Source: Bradyrhizobium sp. CB2312 (GTDB taxonomy: Bacteria > Pseudomonadota > Alphaproteobacteria > Rhizobiales > Xanthobacteraceae). Taken from it: a stretch of DNA of 64,000 bases. The stretch spans positions 8,515,501 through 8,579,500 of the forward strand of contig NZ_CP121668.1 in the NCBI RefSeq assembly GCF_029714425.1, written 5' to 3'. Below the pieces are notes generated by a model, which saw only the letters and a program-made list of their open reading frames with translations, was not told the origin of the DNA and made no database searches. The translations under genes were made by a program, and so were the position numbers. Positions 56,709-64,000 of this stretch are shown in pieces (within the stretch, counting starts at the first letter, position 1; every line of letters starts with the position of its first letter).

Positions 56709-58334
56709 TCAACTCAGTTTCATTTTGTTGAAGCGCTCGAAGGAATCCCAGTACTTCGCAACGCCCGCGAGCTCGGAACGCGTCACCCTCGCCCAATTGT
56801 CATACCAAAGCAGACCCCAGGTCGCGTCATCCAGAAGAATCTTCTGCGCCGCCCTGACTGCGGCCATGCGCCTCGCTGGATCAGCCTCTCGGATATTCTC
56901 GTCGATGATCTTGTCGAGGGCAGGATTGGCGTAGCCCCCCTTGTTGGTCGCGCTAGCCTTGCTGTGGAAGTTCCAATAGAGATGATAGAATGGGTCGTTG
57001 ATCCAGGACTGCCACGATTCGATCGACAGCTCGTGCCCGCCGCTCGATGACAGTTGGCGGAAGGTCGCGTCAGTCTCCTTCTCGATGCTGACCCGGAATC
57101 CGATCGTCTCGAGTTCGCGCTGAATCCATATCGCTGCTTGCTCATGCGGCGCATAGCCGACACGCACCGCGAGCTTGACCGGGATCGGCGCAGAGCCGAA
57201 CCCCGCTTCCGCCATCAGTGATTTTGCTTTGGCGACATCATAATTGTACGGCGAGAGCGAACCATCATAGCCGGGCGTTTGCGCTGCAATCGGGCTTTTC
57301 ATCTGTTCGCCATAGCCGTAGAGCACGTTCGGGATGATCGCGTGGATCGGCATCGCGTAGTTGATCGCCTGACGGACCTTCACGTTATCGAACGGTTTTT
57401 TCTTCAGATTCATGCAGAGGAAATTGCAATTGGTGTCGGGCAAGGACACGACGTTGAGGCCGGGCTCGCCCTCAAGGCTCTTGAGATTCTTCGGCGACAT
57501 CGAGTTCGGTCCGATCACCATGTCGATGGCCTTGCGTTTAAGCAGGAGAATCCGGTCCGCTTCATTCGCCGTGGATTTGATGACGACGCGTCTGAAATAA
57601 GGGGGCGCACCCCAATAGCCTTGCGTGGCTTCCAGGACCACCTCGACACCCGGCTCGTTTCTGACGGGTTTGTAGGGCCCAAGCCCAGCCGTGTTTCGCT
57701 TGAGCCATTGAGAGGCCCAAGGATCGTCGGCGATCGCGTGCAGCTTGATCTCTTCGGGATCGAGAAGTGCGTTGTTGGACAAGGCCAGCACGTCCAGCAA
57801 CATGGCACTTGGCGCCGGCAGGTTGATCGCAAAGGTGCTATCGTCGCGCACCTCGAATTGATCTGCCTCCGTGACCCCGATCATGGTCGGAAAGATCAGG
57901 CGCATGTATCCAGAGGATTGCAATCCACGGTCAAAGAGATATTTCACCGCGTTCGCGTTCACCGGCCGGCCGGTCGGAAACTTCAGGCCACGACGGATCT
58001 TGATGACAAGGGTTTTGTTGTCGTTCTCATATGTCCAGCTTTCGCCGATGCCGCTTGTGAAAACACCGGGCTTGGAAATCGCAAGGTTGGGCGATCCGGC
58101 GACTGACTCTGCACCCCAACCCAGCACCGTGTCGTAGATGTTTGCCTGAACGATATAAGCGCCGTCGGACTTGAACTGCGCCGGATCGAAGGAATCGATA
58201 TCCGTGCCCCAGGCGACCGTGAGCGTCGGAACATCCTGTGCATTTGCAGAGCCGGTACAAAGGCCCGGCGTGAACATCGCAGTTCCGCTTGCCGCCAACT
58301 TGAGAAAGTTGCGGCGTGATTGATGTCCAAACAT
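56709..58334 (-). CDS. ABC transporter solute-binding protein, family 5 (DppA/OppA type)
   Basis: 541 residues. Twin-arginine signal SRRNFLKLAASGTAM, cleavage near ANAQ (about residue 33). Mature part typical of SBP_bac_5: LTVAWGTDIDSFDPAQ, LVIKIRRGLKFPTGRPVNA, NDPFYHLYWNFHSKA. The upstream AGGGGG fits start ATG 58334. It captures peptides or other organic solutes in the periplasm. Its own permease survives only as a remnant, so it must work with another transporter or be a relic. The GntR gene upstream on the same strand is the likely regulator. Confidence 0.9.
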   Translation of the reverse strand: MFGHQSRRNFLKLAASGTAMFTPGLCTGSANAQDVPTLTVAWGTDIDSFDPAQFKSDGAYIVQANIYDTVLGWGAESVAGSPNLAISKPGVFTSGIGESWTYENDNKTLVIKIRRGLKFPTGRPVNANAVKYLFDRGLQSSGYMRLIFPTMIGVTEADQFEVRDDSTFAINLPAPSAMLLDVLALSNNALLDPEEIKLHAIADDPWASQWLKRNTAGLGPYKPVRNEPGVEVVLEATQGYWGAPPYFRRVVIKSTANEADRILLLKRKAIDMVIGPNSMSPKNLKSLEGEPGLNVVSLPDTNCNFLCMNLKKKPFDNVKVRQAINYAMPIHAIIPNVLYGYGEQMKSPIAAQTPGYDGSLSPYNYDVAKAKSLMAEAGFGSAPIPVKLAVRVGYAPHEQAAIWIQRELETIGFRVSIEKETDATFRQLSSSGGHELSIESWQSWINDPFYHLYWNFHSKASATNKGGYANPALDKIIDENIREADPARRMAAVRAAQKILLDDATWGLLWYDNWARVTRSELAGVAKYWDSFERFNKMKLS

Positions 58335-58550
58335 TCAAGTCCCCCTGCGTAGATTCTGGATTTGCGTGAACAAGCTCGAATGACATGGAAGTTCTGTCTC
58401 GTGCGCACGAGTCTTCGAAGACGCTCCAGCAAAGGAGCGACCCAGAAGGTTCCGTTTGCGTCCGTACAATCGACGATCGCGGAGATAAAGGATGCGACTG
58501 ACGTGCTCAGACGCACAGCTCGGGATAAAGCATGAACCGCTGCAGGATCC

Positions 58551-59303
58551 TCAGCCAGAGGCGCTTCCGCGCCTGCCTTTCGGAGTGGCAGCCGATCGTT
58601 TCTTTTCAGGTTTATCGATAACGCGCGACAGGCAATTGGCCGCCTGCATGATGTCATCGGTCACAGCCGCGCGGGCGGCGGGGCCGTCGCGATGCGTCAG
58701 CGCATCAAGGATGCGGCGATGAGCATCCATGGAGCGGCGCAGGTGCGCGGCGTCGGGCGCAACGAGCACGAAGCACGGTCCCATCAGAACCCAGAAATTC
58801 TCGACCGCACCAAGGATGATGGGCGCTTGGGCGATCTCATAGATTCGCCTATGAAAGGCGAAGTTCGCCGATAAATAAGCGGGCACATCGACCGCATCGG
58901 CCGCTGCCTGGAGACGACCATAGAGCTGAGCGATCTCGCTATCATCAACGCCTGTCATGCGCACTGCTGCGCGCTCGGCCAGCAGTCCCTCAAGCGCCAC
59001 TCGTGCATCGCGCACGTCGCGTAATTGCGCCGGTGACAGATGAACTACGCTCAGGCGCGCCGTGTCGCTGAACTCGAATGCACCTTCAGCCTGCAGACGG
59101 CGCAGCGCCTCGCGCACCGGCATCGGGCTCGACCCCAGCGCCTCGGCAAGTCCGCGAATTGTCAGCCTCTGGCCCGGCGCGAAGCGACCGGCCATCACGC
59201 CATCACGCAAATGTCGGTAAACCTGATCTGCCAACGAATCCCTGGCAACGGACGGCAGTGGCGGCAGCGGATTCTTGTTCTTCACCTTCGCGGGTCCCCC
59301 CAT
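58551..59303 (-). CDS. GntR-family regulator, FadR/FCD subgroup
   Basis: 250 residues. Winged helix at about 22-85: LADQVYRHLRDGVMAGRFAP, GQRLTIRGLAEALGSSPMPV, REALRRLQAEG. The C-terminal FCD domain has the Asp/His metal pattern (VRDARVALEGLLAERAA, NFAFHRRIYEIA, DAHRRILDALTHRD). FCD regulators respond to small organic acids. The gene heads the solute-binding/LLM group and probably represses it and itself; a palindrome (59312-59321) lies just upstream of the start. Confidence 0.9.
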   Translation of the reverse strand: MGGPAKVKNKNPLPPLPSVARDSLADQVYRHLRDGVMAGRFAPGQRLTIRGLAEALGSSPMPVREALRRLQAEGAFEFSDTARLSVVHLSPAQLRDVRDARVALEGLLAERAAVRMTGVDDSEIAQLYGRLQAAADAVDVPAYLSANFAFHRRIYEIAQAPIILGAVENFWVLMGPCFVLVAPDAAHLRRSMDAHRRILDALTHRDGPAARAAVTDDIMQAANCLSRVIDKPEKKRSAATPKGRRGSASG

Positions 59304-59311
59304 TTCGGATA

Positions 59312-59321
59312 TGTGATCACA
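59312..59321. promoter_or_regulatory. Palindrome, candidate GntR operator
   Basis: TGTGATCACA, a perfect ten-base palindrome nine bases upstream of the GntR start, followed by a second one, ACGTCGACGT (59327-59336). FadR-type regulators bind short palindromes near their own promoter, so autoregulation is plausible. Confidence 0.4.
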
Positions 59322-59487
59322 AATTCACGTCGACGTCAAGTTTGCAGGCTAGCCGCTTCGTCTTTTTCGAACGTGAAGTCCAGAGTTGGCGGGTTATCGG
59401 CCAACGATAGACTTCGGGCAGGACGGCGAGTGGCAAAGCACCGTTCGTCCCGCGGATCGCGGGCCCATTTCAAAGCCAGTTCTTAGA

Positions 59488-59517
59488 AAGACCTCCGGCG
59501 GGCATGCCGGAGGTCTT
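59488..59517 (-). terminator. Strong hairpin downstream of the porin gene
   Basis: AAGACCTCCGGC-N6-GCCGGAGGTCTT, a perfect 12-base-pair stem 66 bases after the porin stop on the minus strand, followed there by TCTAAG. The stem itself ends in CTTTCT-like pyrimidines. Good terminator for the porin and barrier to the GntR region. Confidence 0.65.
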
Positions 59518-59582
59518 ATTGGAGGTCAAAGTCGGTTCTGAAAGCCTCTTCCTTTCTCCTTCAAGCTAGTTGCCAAAACGGA

Positions 59583-61104
59583 TCACCAATTGCGCTGAGC
59601 TCGCAGGAGCAAACTCACCGTGCTCTGGTCCTTCAACTCGTAGGTAGCGCCGGGTTTGGCGATACCCGTCTGCGTCGGTAACACCACAGTGCTGCCAGCG
59701 GCGTACTTCTGGTCGAGCATGCTGTATGCCAGATCGGCTGAGAAGGTCAGGTTCTTGACCGGAGTCCAGCGTGTGATCACGCCTGCGACCGCATAGTTGA
59801 AGTCGGGGTTGCAGCCGGCCGCGCCGCTCGAGAGCGCAAGGCCCGCGACGACTGCACCGCATATATAGCCTCTCGCTGCGCCATTGTATCGTGCTGCAGC
59901 CCACGCACCGTAGATGCCAGTGTTCCAGTAAGGATCCCAGTTATGGGTATAGCCGCCGCGGAAGCCATAGGTGGTGGTCAGTTCCTGACCGGAGCCGATC
60001 TCGAACACCGAGTCAGCGAGACCGGCAAGGCCGACGCTCTGGTAGGCCCCCGCAAGGCCCGAGCCGCCGTACATCGCGTAGGTGGTGGGCACGAGGTCCT
60101 GGAAATTGTAGCGGCTCGCGCCATACGTATAAACGCCTTGCACGTTGATTGTGTCACCCGGACCTGTCGGGAGATTCTTGATTGATAAAGCCAGTTGACC
60201 CGCCCAGCCCAATTTTGTCGCCGGGATGACCGGTCGTCTCATCGGCGCCGTAGTAGGCGGCGTGATTGTCATGTGCTGCAATTGAGGCCTGGAACAGGCC
60301 CCAAGCCTGATCGACGCGAAGCATGGCGACAAGGTCAGGAGAGCTTGCACCGGCAATGTCGTTCGCGCCGTACGCGCCTGTTGCAAGACCAGCCACTGTC
60401 GCGCCGCTGATGTTCCAGATATTGGTCGTGTAGTATTGAACCTGATCCTGCGCCGAGAATGATGCAGTGATACCCTGACCGAAGTCAGCGGTGTACGTGA
60501 ATTGATTCACACCTGTAACCGCACCGCCGCCGCCTGGCAGACCGTCAAAGTTGTTCGCGGGGTAATTGATCCAGGGAGTTGAGAACTGGGAGATGGTCTT
60601 GCCCATCGTGAACCCGGCGAACTGGATGAAGGCCAGATAGACACCAACTGATCCACTGGCGATGCCGGTTCCGCCATAAACGGTCGAGCCATTAACACCG
60701 CCTACGCCGACACCGGTATAGCCGCCCGAGCCCCAGTCGAACACGCCATCGAAGAAGGTACGAACCATACCGTATTGTGTCGCGGTGCGCGTATCGATCG
60801 TCAGATCTTCACGAGCATTGGTGGAGTAGTAGTTGCGCAGCCGATTGCCCGCTCCGGGCGCACCATTCACCGCGCCCTGCGTGTAGATCGAGTTGGTGTT
60901 CAACGCCGCATCAACGCGCAGATAACCTCCGAGCTTAATGCAGGTGTCGGTGCCGGGGATGTAGTAGAACCCGGCGCCATAGAGAGAGCAGACCTTCACG
61001 TATTCAACCTGCCTTGCCTTGGCCGGCAGGTCGGCGCCCTGTGCACCGCCCATCAAGCTGAGCGCAGCGGCCGAACCGCAGAGCATTCGGATAAACGTCT
61101 TCAT
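59583..61104 (-). pseudogene. Porin of the alphaproteobacterial Omp2/porin_2 type, one-base frameshift
   Basis: From ATG 61104 (GGAGG upstream) a signal peptide (RMLCGSAAALSLMGGAQG) is followed by the signature ADLPAKARQVEYVKVCSLYG and GAGFYYIPGTDTCIKLGGYL of rhizobial porins, then beta-barrel strands. At 60208-60210 a run of three C (plus strand) contains one base too many: removing it turns DKIGLGG into DKIGWAGQLALSIKNL and the barrel continues to the typical Phe/Trp end (LRAQRNW) at 59583. As written the protein stops early at 60154 (about 316 residues). Restored length of about 507 residues is normal. Confidence 0.88.
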
Positions 61105-61273
61105 AAAGCCCTCCAAAATTTTCGGCGGCGCTCCCCCATGGGCGGTTGCCGGAGAATGAACCCAAGTTCACGACTGTTGCTTTTCGTCTCGCGCATCGAC
61201 GTCTTCGCCATGCGCGAATGGATCGATCTGCTTGACGTGCGATGAAGGATCGCCCTCGTCACGGCCCAGATAT

Positions 61274-61292
61274 TATATAAGGTACTTATATA
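61274..61292. promoter_or_regulatory. Palindromic operator candidate for MarR regulator
   Basis: TATATAAG-GTA-CTTATATA, a perfect palindrome with eight-base arms between the divergent porin and marR genes, followed by a further half-site-like GATATAAGTTA (61300-61310). MarR proteins bind AT-rich palindromes of this size, usually in their own promoter. Confidence 0.55.
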
Positions 61293-61432
61293 TGCAACTG
61301 ATATAAGTTAGCAAAGCGCTTGATCGGGAGAGGGTCGTGACATTCAAGCAACACCGATTGCGCCGCACTGTTGCTGTGTCTTGCAAAGCGGGTTAGGTAA
61401 GTAAGCGAAATAATGAAGAGGAGGTCTCGGAT

Positions 61433-61984
61433 ATGTCCCGAGATACGACCCGGCAGCAGCCCTCGCCCAGCGCGAAAGGTCACAGGACAAGCAAACAGAC
61501 CGCGCCGTCAGACCGAATTATCGGAGAAGTCGGTTGGGACATCGCGGCAATCAATGTGCATCTGGAGGACATCCGGCGTACGTGGGCAAAGGCGCTTGGC
61601 GTCAGCGGCCCTCAATGGCTGATCCTGATGGCGATTGGGGATCTGGACCAAGGAGCGGGCGTTTCCGTCGGAGATGTGTCTGCGAAGATCAACGTCCGCT
61701 CACCATTCGTGACCGCAGAAACCAAGATGCTGGAAAAGGGAGGCTTCGTAACTCGCACCGCCTCCCCCGCGGATGGAAGGGTCGTGTTGATGTCGCTGAC
61801 CGAAAAGGCTCGTAAGGCGATTACAAGCCTTGCAGCCGAGCGCAGAAAACTGGATGAGACGATCTTTGCAGATCTGGGGCACGAAAGGCTGCAAGATTTC
61901 AGAGAAGTGCTTTCGACCATCAAGCGCAGAATGGAGAAAGTGGCCCTTCAGCTCGAGCTGGATGCAAGCAAGCCTGACGTGTGA
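61433..61984 (+). CDS. MarR-family transcriptional regulator
   Basis: 183 residues; GAGGAGG precedes ATG 61433. After a basic N-terminal tail of about 30 residues the winged helix shows WLILMAIGDLDQGAGVSVGD, INVRSPFVTAETKMLEKGGF and VTRTASPADGRVVLMSLTEK with the D-x-R wing motif. It is divergent from the porin gene with an AT-rich palindrome in between, so it may regulate the porin and itself. Confidence 0.9.
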   Translation: MSRDTTRQQPSPSAKGHRTSKQTAPSDRIIGEVGWDIAAINVHLEDIRRTWAKALGVSGPQWLILMAIGDLDQGAGVSVGDVSAKINVRSPFVTAETKMLEKGGFVTRTASPADGRVVLMSLTEKARKAITSLAAERRKLDETIFADLGHERLQDFREVLSTIKRRMEKVALQLELDASKPDV

Positions 61985-62083
61985 GTGGCTATCTTACAGG
62001 AGCCAATTCGGCTCCGAAGAATTTTATGAGCAGATTGTGCAGGCTCAAGCGCGAGAGCGATTGATCCTGATTGAATTCGCACT

Positions 62084-63295
62084 CTAGGCGCTCGACGCAG
62101 TGCGAGTATCATTGACCGCCAGCTGCGGAGCGTTCTTTATGCAATTCTTTCGCGTTGGAATGGTAGGCGCCTGGTCCTTTCGATCGAGGCGCAGCTTGTC
62201 CCTTAGCCAATCGAAGATAAACTGCCGCCCAATGCTCGGATTGTCGAGTTGCCGGTGCGATGAACCGGTCTCCTCGCCGCTGAAGATCTTGAGATCCATG
62301 GGTACGCCCGCGGCGCGGCAGTGCTCATGCAAGGCAGTGATATCCTCCAGCCTGACGTAGTCGTGCTCTCCCACAACGACCAGGGATGGACATTTGATCT
62401 GACGGGCAAGCTTACGGGATGGGGATCGTTTTATACCTGCACCGAAGAGGCTGGCGGTGACATATCTTTGCTCGAGATCTTCCCAAAACCCGCCGTCGCA
62501 AACGGCGGCAGCCCACCTCATTTCAGTTGCCGCCACGCGCGTGGCGAGGGCTCCTCCAAGACCATCGCCTATCAACGCGATTCGCCTCGGATCGACGTCA
62601 TCGCGGCTAAGTAGATAGTCCAACCAGCGGCGTAGAGCCGTGCCTTGATAATGGTGAACCGGGGAATCCTGAAAGCACTCGATCTCTTTCGGCAGATCGA
62701 TAGCGAGCAATGACAGGCCGCTCGCAATGGCATGAGATTGAAATCTCACCAATAGGTCTTCTTTGGTATCTCTTTCCTCTCCGAACGCCACGACCACCGG
62801 GGATTTGCGTGGCGCGGCGGATGAACGAATGAGATAGCCTTGGAGCCAATCGGTGCCGAAGCGAATGTCCAGCACCTCTCCGCGCGGAGACAGCAGCTCC
62901 AGGAACGCTTCAGCACATGACCGGGCGATGCGAGACAGTTCGGCGATTCTCGGATCGCTGCGAACAAGAAAGGCGGAAGCTGTGCGATAGTAGTTCAAGG
63001 CGCGCAGCCATTCGTTCCTTGCCGTTGTAAAGTGGCCCTCTGCGCTTGACAGGCGCGCGCGCTTTGCGATCCGGTCGGCTAAGCCACGCCACTCACCGAG
63101 CCAGCTCTCATCGTCGCCCACAACGATCTTGCCCGCAATCATGAGGCACTCGGACACGAAGCTTGCGCCCTCTTGGGCATCTCCCAGCAGGCGTCTCAGC
63201 TGCGTGCTCTCGACCTCATGATCCGGCCAGTGGGTCCAGCCGTCAGCGTCATATCTGGGCGAGCAGTGGACACTTTTCGCCTGTTCTTGCATCAT
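62084..63295 (-). CDS. Alpha/beta hydrolase (FrsA/DHPON-hydrolase type) without nucleophile Ser
   Basis: 403 residues; GGGAGGGCAGG precedes ATG 63295. A helical cap-like N-terminus (about 1-145) is followed by the hydrolase fold: VVVAFGEERDTKEDLLVRF, LSLLAIDLPK, DDVDPRRIALIGDGLGGALA, PSLVVVGEHDYV (Asp312) and GSSHRQLDNP (His347). The nucleophile elbow normally G-x-S-x-G-G reads G-D-G-L-G-G, so Gly245 replaces the serine (codon GGT; AGT would be Ser). The rest of the triad is present. The overall form resembles 2,6-dihydroxypseudooxynicotine hydrolase, a C-C bond hydrolase, and FrsA. The protein may be inactive, a binding protein, or use different chemistry. Confidence 0.8.
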   Translation of the reverse strand: MMQEQAKSVHCSPRYDADGWTHWPDHEVESTQLRRLLGDAQEGASFVSECLMIAGKIVVGDDESWLGEWRGLADRIAKRARLSSAEGHFTTARNEWLRALNYYRTASAFLVRSDPRIAELSRIARSCAEAFLELLSPRGEVLDIRFGTDWLQGYLIRSSAAPRKSPVVVAFGEERDTKEDLLVRFQSHAIASGLSLLAIDLPKEIECFQDSPVHHYQGTALRRWLDYLLSRDDVDPRRIALIGDGLGGALATRVAATEMRWAAAVCDGGFWEDLEQRYVTASLFGAGIKRSPSRKLARQIKCPSLVVVGEHDYVRLEDITALHEHCRAAGVPMDLKIFSGEETGSSHRQLDNPSIGRQFIFDWLRDKLRLDRKDQAPTIPTRKNCIKNAPQLAVNDTRTASSA

Positions 63296-63713
63296 CCTGC
63301 CCTCCCTGTTAGGCCGCGTAGAACGCCTTGTTCTTGGCGGTCGATCTTTTTTTCATCCGAGCGCTGAATTGAGCACGTGGCGACATGTCATATGGTACGG
63401 CGCGCGCTTGCGATGCTATTTGAACTCATGCTCGAATCAGAAGACCTGACGATGTATGCCGGTTGGTCAGATTGGATCGCCGTGGGCTCGGCGCGTGCGA
63501 CGTGAGACCATTTCGTGTTCGACTACGCTCGGCGGAATCTAGCTGATGACGCCGCAGGCGCTTACTGCAGAGAGCCAGGCGCAATTCACAGCGATATCGC
63601 TACACCGAGCTCTCCGGTCGTCGCCTCCGGGCGCTGATCGGGAGCCGCCGGCGGGTGTCGTCAGAGCTGGCGCCGGTCTCATTGGCCCAAAGGGCGCCAC
63701 ACAGATCGGACGG
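63296..63713. other. Intergenic stretch
   Basis: About 420 bases between the hydrolase start and the stop of the right-edge gene. No convincing gene; it should carry the hydrolase promoter. Confidence 0.4.
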
Positions 63714-64000
63714 TCAGAAGCCGACATCGCTCGTCCCTTTCAGCTTCAGCATGGCCCGAGCCTCGTCCGGCGTTGCCGCCTCTAAGCCGATTCCTTTCAG
63801 GATCGAGCGGACTAGCCTTACTTGCTCCGCGCTGGAGGTGGCGAGCTTGCCGGGCCCTGCCCAAAGACTGTCCTCGAGTCCCACGCGGATATGGCCGCCC
63901 ATCGCTATGGCCATCGCGCCTATGCGCATCTGCGCGGCGCCAGCGCCGAGTACCGACCAGACATAGTCATTGCCGAACAGCCGCTCGGCCGTGCGGCGCA
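63714..64000 (-). CDS. BKACE-type (DUF849) beta-keto acid cleavage enzyme, C-terminal part
   Basis: The frame enters at the right edge and ends at TGA 63714-63716, giving about 94 C-terminal residues. VWSVLGAGAAQMRIGAMAIA, MGGHIRVGLEDSLW, SSAEQVRLVRSILKGIGLEA and ATPDEARAMLKLKG are the hallmarks of the 3-keto-5-aminohexanoate cleavage enzyme family. These TIM-barrel enzymes condense a beta-keto acid with acetyl-CoA. The N-terminal zinc-site half lies beyond the window. This fits the catabolic flavour of the right end. Confidence 0.85.
   Translation of the reverse strand, partial: RRTAERLFGNDYVWSVLGAGAAQMRIGAMAIAMGGHIRVGLEDSLWAGPGKLATSSAEQVRLVRSILKGIGLEAATPDEARAMLKLKGTSDVGF

Overview
The window looks like a high-GC alphaproteobacterium of the Bradyrhizobium type. 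Three things point that way: a nodM-type GlmS, a porin with the typical Bradyrhizobiaceae N-terminus, and the split three-gene proton-translocating transhydrogenase pntAA-pntAB-pntB. Roughly the first 46 kb reads like accessory DNA (symbiosis island or similar), with many decayed genes and nested insertion sequences. From about 46 kb to the right edge most genes look like ordinary chromosomal genes.

Layout. 1-7.4 kb: a membrane protein cut by the left edge, an AbiEi/AbiEii-type toxin-antitoxin pair (toxin frame broken by one base), a decayed HEPN-type gene, small hypothetical genes and a fragment of a DUF2235 (T6SS phospholipase-like) gene. 7.6-26 kb: an unusual, intact block. A subtilisin-like protease is divergent from an operon encoding two giant unrecognised proteins (2370 and 2220 aa), a five-TM protein with a Pro/Ala linker, and a small membrane-anchored protein. 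This is the best candidate here for an undescribed system. 26-32 kb: an S41 protease gene split by an IS407-type element (4-bp target duplication), which is itself split by an IS110/IS1111-type element; then a second IS3 remnant split by a second IS110-family element. 32-37 kb: a small SET-domain gene, a decayed M4 (thermolysin-like) protease, a decayed type II secretin (gspD) and a Sel1-repeat protein. 38-43.7 kb: a tightly overlapping operon (HapK-like, SAM methyltransferase, GNAT/FemAB-like) on the minus strand and nodM on the plus strand. Each is preceded by a sigma-54 (-24/-12) promoter, which suggests co-regulation by RpoN and probably NifA in the nodule. 45-53 kb: MIP-family channel, methyl-accepting chemotaxis protein, glutamate dehydrogenase, a tiny membrane protein and pntAA-pntAB-pntB. 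53.9-64 kb: a catabolic-looking group on the minus strand (HapK paralogue + SDR, LLM flavin oxidoreductase, remnant of an ABC permease, Tat-exported ABC solute-binding protein, GntR regulator), a frameshifted porin, a divergent MarR regulator with a palindromic operator candidate, an alpha/beta hydrolase lacking the nucleophile serine, and the C-terminus of a BKACE-type enzyme at the right edge.

Several otherwise intact genes (abiEii, MIP channel, IS407 orfB, porin) are broken by a single base, mostly at short G/C runs. Real decay and sequencing indels cannot be separated from this sequence alone. Functions are read from motifs and remembered family features; no search was run.
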